A stretch of DNA of 53,435 nt from Ceratorhiza oryzae-sativae (lineage: Eukaryota; Basidiomycota; Agaricomycetes; Cantharellales; Ceratobasidiaceae): positions 1 to 53,435 of the forward strand of contig JARWMV010000102.1 of NCBI GenBank assembly GCA_030998015.1, in the 5' to 3' direction. Shown here piece after piece: positions 28,571-38,810 of the stretch. The first letter of the stretch is position 1. Each line of letters opens with the position of its first letter. The notes under the pieces were generated by a model, which was not told the DNA's origin, did no database searches, and saw nothing but the letters and a program-made list of their open reading frames with translations. The translations under genes were made by a program, and so were the position numbers.

Positions 28571-30582
28571 GTATAACGCGACTAGCAAAGCTTATTGTAA
28601 TAATGTGGTGAAAACCCACCAGGTAATCCATTACCTGAGCCTAAACAGCATGCTACCGAAGTAATTTTGTAGCGTGAAGCCTGTGAATTCTCTAATAAAA
28701 ATAACTCTTTAGAGTGGCTAGGTGCCTAAGGGCAAGTTAATTGAATCCATGTTTGAAGCGTGCAACAAGTTGTAGAAAGTTTTTCCCGTGACTTTCTTAA
28801 TGGGTCTTAATACTGTGCACGTATAGTGGGGCCCTAAGGGTATTATAAAAGTATTACAATAGGAACTAGGTAAGCCCAATGGTAACCACAATCTCCGAAG
28901 GGGAAGTGGAGGTTTTATTGTGAAATAGAATAACTACCAGTGGGTAAAGGATGTTCAAAAAAGCGAATGCTTTACTGTAATGGTAAAGATAGGTCGGATA
29001 AATAGTTTTAGGCAACTAAGCTAAATCTAATGGCTGTTTCGAAAGAAAGCAGACTTTGAACTGATACTCGATAAAAGTAACACAAGTTGTTCCTTTGGAA
29101 TTTGTGTTTTACTTATTTTTTCTTTTTCTATTTAAACTACAAGGACAAGTTATTTGAGTAGAGTTACCCGTAGCAGCTACAAGCAAGTCCATTGAGGAAT
29201 TGGATCGGGTCGCAGAAGGCTGATCCCCTTACCTGCGATAGAGACTTGAAATTTTAACTTGAGTTTAAATTACTAAAAATTATAATTATAGCCGGTTACA
29301 CTTTTTATTTTATTCCTCTTTATTTTTGTTTTCACCTTATTGCTGGATAGCTTAAGTGAACACAACTTATTCTTTGACAATTCTTTTTATTACCCCTGCC
29401 AAGACGTGCACTTTAGTGCAGATCTAATGGCAGGGTTATATTTAGCTTCTAGTTCTCCTGTAATGGCTAAAGAACCGACAAACAGAGACATGGCTAAAGG
29501 TGATCCAGAATTGGAATTAAAACCTATGTGGGTTACTGGTATAACGGATGGTGAAGGCCATTTTTCAGCCAGTGTTACCCAAGGTGCCAATAAGCCCAAA
29601 ATAGCTCTAACATTTAAAATAGATCAAAAGGAAGATTCTGCTGGAATACTTTATGACCTGGCTCGATATTTCAATTGTGGTAGAGTAGTTGCCGATAACA
29701 GAGGATTTAAAAGCTATAGAGTTACGAAATTGGTGGATATTTTAGATGTTGTAATACCTCATTTTGACAAATATCCCTTGGTTACTTCAAAACAATTAAA
29801 TTTTCAATCATTTAAAGAAATTGCTTTAATTCTAAATAGCAATCCGGCAATCTCAGACATTGATAGAATTCGAATTGAGGAATTAATTGGTAACATGAAT
29901 TCTCGTAGAAGTTTTATAGAGAAATGGACTTATCTTTCCGAATCCACAATATCTGCTTTAGAACCGAACTGGGTGCAAGCATTTATAGACGGCGAGGGGT
30001 CATTCCAATTCGGTATTGCTGATAGAATCAGTAGAGGATCTTCTTATGTCGCAACAACTCCTACTCTAGAAATAGCTCAAAACACGCATGATGTTAAAGT
30101 ATTGGATCTTATTAAACAATACTTTGAAGGTGGTTATATAAAACCAAAATTTAATATCTCTAGTGTGGAAGAAGCTCAATCAGTCAGAGGTGTTTCAAGA
30201 TTTGTTTTGAGGGATAGTGCTAGAATAATCCAATTTGTAGATCAATTTCCCATGCTTACCAGAAAGCATGAGGATTATCTAAAATGGAAAAATTTGGTGT
30301 CTCTTAAGGAATCTAGGGCTTTTGACTCTACAGAAGGAAGAGCTTTAATGGAATCCATTAAGGCTTCTATGAACAGGGGTAAATATAATAAATCTGAATA
30401 ATAAATGAATAACAAATTGATATCAATTATACAACTAGTTAGTCCCCTCCCGGGTAGATAATTATAAATTTTACATATGGTTTATCCAGATTACAGAAAA
30501 CCGAGTATGTGAGCCGTATGCGATGAAAGTCGCACGTACGGTTCGAGCAGTTAAAATTTTTGCGATAAAATTAGACTGAAAC
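28571..30582 (+). other. rnl intron 8: group II intron with LAGLIDADG ORF
   Basis: Domain V is at 30511-30544: GAGCCGTATGCG, GAAA-type turn, CGCACGTACGGTTC. The 5' domain I fold includes GCGAATGCTTTACTG and GGTAAAGATAGG, shared with the rns group II intron. It splits GGACGGGAAG from AGACCCTATGCAGC. The ORF is a homing endonuclease, not a reverse transcriptase. Confidence 0.87.
29340..30401 (+). CDS. Double-motif LAGLIDADG endonuclease in a group II intron
   Basis: 353 residues if counted from TTG at 29340; ATG at 29428 (inside PAL-6) or 29463 are more likely starts. Motifs WVTGITDGEGHFSASV and WVQAFIDGEGSFQFGI; the end ESIKASMNRGKY fits the family. A PAL-6 hairpin (29391-29436) lies in frame near the N-terminus; the two stops of forward PAL-6 are changed here (TAA to TTT, TAG to ATG) with paired changes in the stem. 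CCCCTCCC at 30444. Confidence 0.87.
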   Translation: MLDSLSEHNLFFDNSFYYPCQDVHFSADLMAGLYLASSSPVMAKEPTNRDMAKGDPELELKPMWVTGITDGEGHFSASVTQGANKPKIALTFKIDQKEDSAGILYDLARYFNCGRVVADNRGFKSYRVTKLVDILDVVIPHFDKYPLVTSKQLNFQSFKEIALILNSNPAISDIDRIRIEELIGNMNSRRSFIEKWTYLSESTISALEPNWVQAFIDGEGSFQFGIADRISRGSSYVATTPTLEIAQNTHDVKVLDLIKQYFEGGYIKPKFNISSVEEAQSVRGVSRFVLRDSARIIQFVDQFPMLTRKHEDYLKWKNLVSLKESRAFDSTEGRALMESIKASMNRGKYNKSE

Positions 30583-30998
30583 AGACCCTATGCAGCTTTA
30601 CTGTAGTTAGTTATCACATTCTCATAAACTTTGTGTAGCGTATAAGGTTAATGTTTGTTTTTAATAAACAAAAAGTCGATAGACACAGTTGAAACACCTT
30701 TCTTAGTTTTATGTTAATGTTCACCTAATCTATTTTATTAAGTAAAAGTTTAGTGATTAGGGATAAATGACTAATTGGCAGTTTGTCTGGGGCGGACGTC
30801 TTTAATAGAGTATCAGAGACATCCACAAGGTATGTTTTAAATTGGATGGAGACCAAGAAAGCCATAGGCGGCATAATAAGGTATAATGACTTAAGCATGC
30901 TTAACTGAGAGACCCATAAGTCAATCAGATACGAAAGTAGGGCATAATGATCCGGCGGTATATTATGGAATAGCCGTCGCACAATAGATAAAAGTTAT
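30583..30998 (+). rRNA. rnl: rnl exon 9
   Basis: GACCCTATGCAGCTTTACTG, GGCAGTTTGTCTGGGGCGG, CAATCAGATACGAAAGTAGG, GGCATAATGATCCGGCGG and GATAAAAGTTA match E. coli 2063-2448. Confidence 0.9.
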
Positions 30999-31468
30999 AA
31001 ATTTTCAATTATTACTTAGCCATCGTTGAGATATTTAAATTGAACAAGTGTTGCACAAAAGATAAATAAAACCCCACGGAATCGGCGCTTGCCTTCGCAA
31101 GCGCAACGATTCCGTAGGAGTTCTCAGCGCTTAGGTGAGAATTTGTATCAGGCTAAATAATTATCATAAATTGAAAAGGCGTGACCACTGGTTTTCTTTA
31201 TTTGTGATGTCAAATACGGATTAACTGTGCACTTGGCACGGATCAGTGAATAGCCATTATATGCGGGGAATTTCTTTTGTGTAGCTAGTATTTATTAATT
31301 ACTCATAATGCGAATCAATATAAGAAATATCCGCAAGCCCTGACAGGAAGTTTAATTGTAAAACTACCTTGGGCTTCAGAGACTATACATGGCTCGAATT
31401 AATTCACAAAATTAGTTTGAAGATATAGTCCATTTTATATTAACGATCAAAAATCGTTTCCCTTATGA
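30999..31468 (+). other. rnl intron 9: ORF-less group I intron
   Basis: 470 bp between GATAAAAGTTA and CGCTAGGGATAACAGG, the region of the yeast omega intron (E. coli about 2449). Core GAGACTATACATGG and GAAGATATAGTCC. No ORF. A GGCGCTTGCCTTCGCAAGCGC hairpin lies inside (31086-31106), nested in a GGAATC..GATTCC stem. Confidence 0.85.
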
Positions 31469-31615
31469 CGCTAGGGATAACAGGCTGATAGTCCGCGAGA
31501 GTACATATTGTCCGGACTGTTTGGCACCTCGATGTCGACTCATCCTATCCTCCGGGTGCACAAGCTTGGAAGGGTTCGGCTGTTCGCCGATTAAAAGGGT
31601 ACGCGAGTTGGGTTC
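31469..31615 (+). rRNA. rnl: rnl exon 10
   Basis: CTAGGGATAACAGGCTGAT, TTTGGCACCTCGATGTCGAC, GTTCGGCTGTTCGCCG and ACGCGAGTTGGGTTC match the central loop and domain V of 23S (about 2450-2583). Confidence 0.92.
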
Positions 31616-33132
31616 TTTTTTCCTCTAACGAAGGAAAACAGTTTAATATAATTAATTATTTTTTAAAAAAGTGTAAACCCTATAAAAGAAATAGTAATCC
31701 AAAATTTATGATAAATAAACTTTTGGAACTAATCTTAGTTACGAGGCTAACTTTTTCTAAAAGTTTATTTCTGAAGTCTTCTGGAATGTAATTTTTACAT
31801 TTTTATTTTAGTAGACATGCCTTTGTTACCCAAATCTCTACAGACGACCCTTAGACTCGACAGAGTCTCCCGGTCCGGGACCACCCGGGCGGAAGGGTTG
31901 GGCAGCAGATGATCCAAATTTTCGCACCAGATTCCGATGTTTGGGGAAAGTTTTGAGTCTTATAATCGCCTGAATCATAAATTGTGTGGCAAATAGGGCA
32001 TTCAAAATAACAGAACTCGTGTTTTCACTTTATAATTTAAAAATATGCCAAATTCAAATACATTACTACCTGGATCATTGAATTCAGTGTTAATAGGAAT
32101 CCTGCTTGGGGACGGATACATTTCGAGAACTAGTTCTACTAGAAATAGTAGATTTGAAATGAGTTTTGGTCAACATTCACTATCATTTGCTGAAAAAATT
32201 GGAGAATTATTTAAAGAATTTATGAGTAATCCGGTTAAAGCAGTAAATTTAAAGTTAAGAGACAAAACTTATGTGAATTATAGATTAAAAACATCTACTT
32301 TGCCTGTATTTAATCAGTATCATGACATGTTTTATAGTTGGAACTCTGAAAAAGGTAAATATGTAAAAGTAGTGCCAAAAAATATCTCAGAGGTTATGGA
32401 CCCCATTGTTCTAGCATACTTGATTATGTCTGACGGAAATTTTGATAAAAACAGAAACAGAGTACGTATTTATTCTAATAGTTTCACCAAAGAAGAAGTT
32501 CAAACTCTAGCTGATGCTATTAACTCTAAATTAGGAATTTCTGTAGGAGTATTACATGATCGGAAAGATCAATGGATTATAACTATTGGAGCTAAACAAT
32601 TAGATTTATTGAGACAAACAGTGTCAATACATTTTACTCCATGTATGCTATACAGACTAGGTTTATGCCGCTCCCTGGATCTCTAGAGATCCAGGAGGCG
32701 GAGTATTTCACTTAATCAATTATCAAATTAAATTAGAGCCCCTCCCCAGATTGTTGAAATTAAATTATGCGCTCATGGCGCAGGGCAACAACATCAGGGA
32801 GAAAACTGGAGAAATTGCAAGGAAAACTTTAAAATAAAGTCAATTTGCAGCCGAGTGCGATAAGTGAAATTTAAGAGTCATTTGCTTATCCCTATCACAG
32901 GTGGGAAGGGTGAATACCCTCCCACCTGTGATAGGGTCGAAGTTCATTTGGCGGCTTAAAATTATCGTAAAGGTTCAACGACTACCAGGTGAGCATTCAC
33001 AGCAATAATCCTGGCACGAATTTCCAGCATTAATTAATCTTAAGTTCCTTGGGTTTGATTAATGATGACATAGTCTGAACAGTAGTGTGAATTACTGAAG
33101 TAGCGATTAAATGTCGCTACGATAACAAAATT
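31616..33132 (+). other. rnl intron 10 (group I) with HEG
   Basis: After GAGTTGGGTTC (site about E. coli 2584). The first 190 bp contain an open stretch with NSNPKFMINKLLELILVTRL, duplicated near 43940. Core after the HEG: AAACTGGAGAAATTGCAAGG, GGTTCAACGACTACC, GACATAGTCTGAAC. The GGTGGGAAGG..CCTCCCACC hairpin is near 32901-32935. Confidence 0.82.
32045..32686 (+). CDS. LAGLIDADG (type 2) homing endonuclease
   Basis: About 205 native residues. Motif 1 VLIGILLGDGYISR, then PVFNQYHDMFY, motif 2 VLAYLIMSDGNFD, SFTKEEVQTLADAINSK and the C-terminal MLYRLGL. PAL-7 (32667-32704) has landed at the 3' end, so the last few codons read into the palindrome. CCCCTCCC at 32739. Confidence 0.88.
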   Translation: MPNSNTLLPGSLNSVLIGILLGDGYISRTSSTRNSRFEMSFGQHSLSFAEKIGELFKEFMSNPVKAVNLKLRDKTYVNYRLKTSTLPVFNQYHDMFYSWNSEKGKYVKVVPKNISEVMDPIVLAYLIMSDGNFDKNRNRVRIYSNSFTKEEVQTLADAINSKLGISVGVLHDRKDQWIITIGAKQLDLLRQTVSIHFTPCMLYRLGLCRSLDL

Positions 33133-33151
33133 GTTAATACGACGTAAAATA
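33133..33151 (+). rRNA. rnl: rnl exon 11, micro-exon
   Basis: GTTAATACGACGTAAAAT corresponds to E. coli AGAACGTCGTGAGACAG after GGGTTT. About 19 nt between two introns; borders are uncertain. Confidence 0.6.
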
Positions 33152-34701
33152 TTTTATAAAATATTTGTTCCCTTAATTATTAAAGAAAATCTTACCTCTG
33201 TCAGTTGCATTTGCGGAGTTTGCCATATGAGGGACCATACCCCATATAAAAGAGAGGTTAGTAAAATAACCTTTTAGCAGCACAACATATTTATTTAACC
33301 GCTTTGCGGGATTGAGGTTCTGAAACTAGTAGTTTTATCCCTTTAATATTTTAAAATGAAAACAAATAAAAATCAATTCGCCATCATAGAGCGAATTAAA
33401 CGAGAAGGTTCTCTTCTCTACCCCTGCCAAGACGTGCGCTAAAGCGCAGTTCTCTAGGCAGGGTATAATTTATTCCCTATTAACCAAAGAACTAAATATC
33501 CGATTTTCTTCGATAAACTGCTTGAAAGAGTTAACACTCTTAAAGATAAATATAACATACAAGGTTTGTTCTATATTTATGAAAATGCAGAATTAAGTAG
33601 AAAAGAAATAAATAAGGATCTTATCAACAAAGGAGGAATTTATATCTGGTGGTGTAAAATTACTGGTTTGTTTTACATTGGTTCTGCCAAGTCCTTTGTT
33701 GGTAAAAATGGTAGACTCAATGAGTATTTCCAAAAAAGCAGGTTGGAGCTTATTAATAAGACCAAAATAAGTTCTAATTTGGCTAAGGATATGTTAAAAT
33801 ATCCCAAAGAAAATTGGAATCTCATTATTCTCGAAGCTTCCGAAGGTTTACCCTTTGAAACTTTAAGAGAAAAAGAACAATTTTGGATGCTTTTGGTTCC
33901 TACCTATAATAGGAGTTTTGTGATAGGATCAAATGAAGGTTTACCTATCTCAGAAGAAAGACGACAAATTATTTCTACTTTGATCTACATTTATGAAATT
34001 TCAGCCGATGGTAGACTAGTACCTAACTCTGAACAACAAATATTTGGTGTCAAAAATTTAGCCAGAACGGGAATTGTGTCTTCTAATCAGTATGATAAAA
34101 CAATTACTTCTGTAGCTTCTTGGGATGTCCAAGCACATCTTAAATCTGGAATGCCATTTAAAAACAAATTTATATTTTCAGCTGTTCCTTTGAGTGCTGA
34201 AGAACAATTAAATTGGCAAATGCCAGTTGAAGTGAAAGATTCAGGAGTATGGGTCTATGAATTTGAGACTTTGAAATTTGTAGAATATTTTGAAAGTGTC
34301 AAACTTTGTAGAGAAAAATACAACATACCTTCCTCAACGTTCAAACGAGTTAGAAAACATCGGTTAAATTGTAAAGGCTATTTGTTCAGTAATTCTAAGT
34401 TATAGGAAATATTTTAATATATAATTCCCCTCCCGGGGATCTACAAAACTGACTTGCGTCGTCAAAGGAAACTTAATGCTGGAAAACCCTTATAACTTTT
34501 TTTGTACTGCTTAAATTTAAGTAGCAGTGATAATCTAAAAGAGATTGGGCAATCAGCAGGAAAATTTTATTCCTCAGAGACTTTACGTTTCCATCTTTAT
34601 TGTCTCAGCACTCCAAAGAAGTGTTGAGTTAGAGATAAGATATAGTCCGCCTTGTTTGATTGCTGACCTGAATTCCAGGTCACACAAACATTCAATGGAG
34701 T
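33152..34701 (+). other. rnl intron 11 (group I) with GIY-YIG HEG
   Basis: Core after the HEG: CTTAATGCTGGAAAACCC, TCAGCAGGAAAA, CTCAGAGACTTTACG and GATAAGATATAGTCC. The exon resumes AGTATGGTCCCTATC. Confidence 0.78.
33356..34405 (+). pseudogene. GIY-YIG homing endonuclease with a PAL-6 carrying stops
   Basis: ATG at 33356 opens MKTNKNQFAIIERIKREG; a forward PAL-6 (33420-33464) adds 45 nt in frame but with TAA and TAG, after which the same frame runs to 34405. Core: GGIYIWWCKITGLFYIGSAK (GIY and YIG), RLNEYFQ, WNLIILEASEG, EKEQFWMLLVPTYN. Either the N-terminus is lost and translation restarts, for example at TTG 33566, or the gene is dead, or the hairpin is bypassed. CCCCTCCC at 34427. Confidence 0.82.
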
Positions 34702-34995
34702 CAGTATGGTCCCTATCTTCCGGAGGGACAAATAGTAAACAGAGGTTGGCCTCTTCGTACGAAAGGATCAGATGGCTGTGTTTCTATAGTGTACCAATTG
34801 TTGGCTAAAGCTGGCACAGTTGGGTAGCCACAAACATAACGGATAAGCGCTGAAAGCATATCAAGCGCGAAACCGCCCTCTAGATACTATCTTTAGTTTT
34901 CAAAACTAAATAGATAAGAAATAGAACATTTCTTGAATAGGGTGCAAGTTAAATTGTTGTGAAACATTAAGCTTAGCACTACTAATTTATCAATT
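34702..34995 (+). rRNA. rnl: rnl exon 12 (3' end)
   Basis: GGTCCCTATCTTCCGG, the sarcin-ricin loop region GGCCTCTTCGTACGAAAGGA, GGATAAGCGCTGAAAGCAT and terminal TTAGCACTACTAATTTATC match the 23S 3' domain. The 3' end is approximate. Confidence 0.88.
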
Positions 34996-37900
34996 GGCTG
35001 AGTGTTATCATATCATTTTTTTTTTTAATTTCAAATTCCGGATTCTTCGAATCTTCTTCGAATCGCGTAACTTACGTTTACGTATCTTACGTATTGGCGG
35101 CCGTGTCAATTTCATTGGTGTCAATTTCATTGGTGTCAATTTCATTGACCGGGCGCCAATACTTAGAACCCCTATTTTGAGAATGCTTTGCATTCTTACC
35201 CCTGCCAAGACGTGCGCTAAAGCGCAGTTGCCTAGGCAGGGCGAGTACCGTCGCGCTGGGACCGCCCGAATGGATGCCCGTAGGGCTTGGCCAAAACCAC
35301 CCCCAAACAATGCAGCGTAGCTGCACATGTTTGGGGGTGTTTTTGGAAATCGCATTTCGGGCGTCCCCAGCGCGGCCGGCTCGCCGAGAATCGATGATTT
35401 GCGAAGGCAAATCTACATCGATTCTCGAGGGTGGTTTTACCGTCTCGTGTCAACATAGTTGACCGGACGGTAAAACTAACGGGTATTGGCGCCAATACTT
35501 TTAGCGTATTGGCGGCCGTGTCAATTTCATTGACCGGGCCGCCAATACTTCTTCGGTCCTTAGACAAAATGGGGTTATTTTTTGGCTTCATCAGTCAAAA
35601 TTCTCCGGGGTCCCTGTGGAAGTATATATTCTACTACTGCAGCTGCCTCGTAGGGCTCCTAACCCCGCCGATGGAGGATCGTGCTAGCACGATCGTAATC
35701 GGCGGATCCGCGGCATCCAGTCATGCTTGCAGCGCGCTATGCGGCTGCCCGGCAAAACTTGCAAAAACACTGTTTTACCGTCTCGTGTCAACATAGTTGA
35801 CCGGCCGGTAAAACTAAAACCCCTCAAAACGTTTTACCGTCTCGTGTCAACATAGTTGACCGGCCGGTAGAACTAAAACCCCTAAATGACCTAACCCTGT
35901 AGACCCCCAACAAGGCAATGGCCTCCCAATGCGTTGGCCCTACGGGCCAACGTATTGGGGGGGCCATTACCTTATTGGGGGGCGGATGGGGGTAATGGCC
36001 CTCCCAATACGTTGGCCCGTAGGGCGTGCCTTACAGGCTTGGTAACGCATTGGGAGGGCCATTGCATTATTGGGGGGCAGTAGCAGCATGTACTAGTACA
36101 TGCTGACGACAGGGTACTGCCGCGGGGTGAAACAACAGTTTTTATTTCAAATCAAACCCTACCCTATCTCGTGTCAACTATGTTGACCGAGATAGAGTCC
36201 AGACTAAATTTTGTGAGGACTGCACTTTGTGCAGCCCATCAAAATTTCCGGGTGCTAGTTCTATCCTGGGTGGGGGTAGATCTCAGCGCACATTTGACCC
36301 GTGGGTTTGTTGGACGAGGCCGCGCTTCTCGCGGCGAGCCCGCTATCTGTGATGCCAGGGCGGCCCTTAGCTCCAAAGGCCATTGAAACAACAAATTATC
36401 AAAGTCTGAAGTAATTAAAACATTTCTCGCTTTATTACAATAAATTATCAGGGTCCCTGTATATTTTGCTTCGCAAAATGACTTTTTCGCTTACTCCTTT
36501 GCCTTTGCCAGGAGCTAGAGAAAACCGCGAAAATATGAACGGGCCATAGTGTTCTCCGATTGGCTTAGCCAATCGGGCTCGGTCATCTCTGATGTCCGGC
36601 AGCCTATACTTCGCAAATGGTCCCCTTTGCGAGGTCCAAATTTTCGGGAGAGATTCCCTGTAATTAGGGGGAATAATCCATTTTTGCTGCAGCTACGTTG
36701 CAGTATTTCCAAAAGTTGCTGGGCCGCCAAGTCCTTAACCCGCCGATGGAGGATCGTGCTAGCACGATCGTAATCGGCGGCTCCGCGGCATCCAGTCATG
36801 CTTGCAGCGCGCTATGCGGCTGCCCGGCAAAACACTGTTTTACCGTCTCGTGTCAACATAGTTGACCGGCCGGTACTGTTTTACTACTCGTCGCGCTGGG
36901 ACCACCCGAATGGATGTCCAAAACCACCCCCAAACAATGCAGCGTAGCTGCACATGTTTGGGGGTGTTTTTGGAAATCACATTTCGGGCGTCCCCAGCGC
37001 GGCCGACTCGAGGGTGTTTTACCGTCTCGTGTCAACATAGTTGACCGGCCGGTACTGCCGCGGGGAGAAATATCAGGGTCTCTCTAAATCTAATTAGATT
37101 AAGAGGGATTCCCTGTGTTTCGCGTCTTTCAGGTGAAGATTCTTCTCCATCCCATAAGACCTTACCATTACTGCAGCTGCCTCGTAGGACTCCTTTGGAG
37201 TCCGAAGAGGGCTAGGGTATTGGCGGCCGTGTCAATTTCATTGACCGGGCGCCAATACTTGGACGCGTTACGCACAGGAGCGCTGTCGTACTCCAGATGG
37301 TGAAGGGCTTTAGTCAACAAGTCCTAACACCATTTTTTTGAAATATTTATAAGTTATGGGGTCCCTCTAACCGCGTCATGTGTATACTCACGGCACGGGG
37401 GATTTTCCTTACACCCCCTCCTCGGGCGTCAATTGACGTCCCGCCCTTTTTCAACCCTATGTTCAGTACGTCGGGCCCCCGTCGAAGGCGGGGGATTGGC
37501 GGGGTAAAATCTACAAAAATCCAAAGCGCCACCTGCCGGACAAGCCCCCCAATAAGGTAATGGCCCCCCCAATACGTTGGCCCGTAGGGCCAACGCATTG
37601 GGAGGCCATTGCCTTGTTGGGGGTCTACGATGACCGAGCAGGTAACGCGAGGTTATACTTTAGTATACCTAGGATTTTTCCGGCGGCGTTCCCGCAGGAT
37701 TGCTTGGCAATTTTTGGGTCAGGAGCAGCTTAGCCAATCGGGGTAACTGAACAAAAAAACAGGGCGGTCGTTCCTATTTCTAAGTTCTGGGGTCCCTCTT
37801 AATTTTGACTGATGAAGTCAAAAACATAATTGCGACACAGGCGTCAAGGGTAACGTCGTCGTGCCGTCTTAACCGCGCCATGAGTATACTTCCGGCGCGG

Positions 37901-38025
37901 GGGATTCTCCTAACGCCCTTTTCCGGCAGGGCGGATGCTAGAATAAGGCAGGCTTTATAAAATAAGTCAGCCAAATATAGGAACACAAAACATGAAGTCA
38001 TAAGATCGATAAATCAAATCATACC
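34996..38025. other. 3-kb palindrome field between rnl and atp6
   Basis: No gene found. Contents in order: PAL-11 (GGCGGCCGTGTCAATTTC..GGCGCCAATAC) with a triplicated GGTGTCAATTTCATT (35117-35150), GAGAATGC and PAL-6 at 35180, PAL-16 with PAL-4 (35247-35432), PAL-10 (GTCTCGTGTCAACATAGTTG) at about 35446, 35771, 35831, 36838 and 37017, PAL-12 (GATCGTGCTAGCACGATC) at 35678 and 36747, and a nested PAL-13/PAL-5/PAL-4 set at 35893-36117. Two diverged copies of a GGGTCCCTCT..CGGGGGATTnTCC block lie at 37358-37410 and 37790-37915. Confidence 0.7.
36784..37016 (+). repeat. Inverted repeat, left arm
   Basis: Runs from the CAGTCATGCTTGCAGCGCGC stem through PAL-10 to PAL-16/PAL-4 and ACTCGAGGG. It reappears inverted at about 47813-48040. 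Confidence 0.82.
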
Positions 38026-38799
38026 ATGCTAAACACAACACACTTTATTAGTTCTCCTTTAGAACAATTTGAAGTTACAAACTTAATAGGAATTAATGCA
38101 CCTATATTAGGTTTTTTTAATTTAACTTTAACAAACTTAGCTCTTTACTCTATTGTATTATTATTTTTAACACTAGGTCTACACTTCGTGTCAAGTAATA
38201 ATAGAAAATTAGTTCCATCTAAATGGTCTATTGCTTTAGAAAGTTCATTTGCAAGTATAAACACAATGGTTAGAGATCAAATAGGAACAACGAATGAAGT
38301 ATACCTTCCATTCATCTATTCTCTATTCTTTTTCATTATCATTGCTAATCTTATCGGAAACGTTCCGTACAATTATGCAATTGCAACTTCCTTAGTGGTA
38401 AGTTTAGGGTTAAGTGTAACTATTTTCCTTGGGGTAACCATCTTGGCTTTGTCAATCCACAAAGCAAGATTTTTCTCTTTCTTTATCCCTAGTGGTTGCC
38501 CATTAGGGTTAGTGCCATTATTGGTATTAATCGAATTAGTTTCTTATGTGGCTAGAGCCGCATCTCTAGGAGTACGGTTATTTAGTAATATTATGGCCGG
38601 TCACGCATTAGTTAAAATTCTATCTACTTTCTTATTCCAATTAATGAGTAGTGGAGTGATTATTGCCATAGTAATGTTAGTTCCGTTCGCACTTTTCGTT
38701 GCAATTCTTGGTCTAGAAATTGCTGTTTCTGTTATCCAAGCTTATATTTTCTGTTCATTAACTTGCTCGTACTTAAAAGACGCTATCGATCTACATTAA
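38026..38799 (+). CDS. atp6: ATP synthase subunit 6
   Basis: 257 residues. Atp6 is the membrane Fo subunit a that forms the proton half-channels against the c-ring. Seen: SPLEQFEVTNLIG N-terminus (mature start of fungal Atp6), several hydrophobic helices, the SLGVRLFSNIMAGHALVKIL helix with the essential Arg, and the C-terminal YLKDAIDLH. Full length, no palindrome. A HEG starts 12 nt downstream and two further atp6 C-terminal segments follow, so this C-terminus may be the one brought in by the mobile unit. Leader motif AAGTCATAAGATCGATA ends 14 nt before the ATG. Confidence 0.96.
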   Translation: MLNTTHFISSPLEQFEVTNLIGINAPILGFFNLTLTNLALYSIVLLFLTLGLHFVSSNNRKLVPSKWSIALESSFASINTMVRDQIGTTNEVYLPFIYSLFFFIIIANLIGNVPYNYAIATSLVVSLGLSVTIFLGVTILALSIHKARFFSFFIPSGCPLGLVPLLVLIELVSYVARAASLGVRLFSNIMAGHALVKILSTFLFQLMSSGVIIAIVMLVPFALFVAILGLEIAVSVIQAYIFCSLTCSYLKDAIDLH

Positions 38800-38810
38800 A
38801 TATAAAAGTA

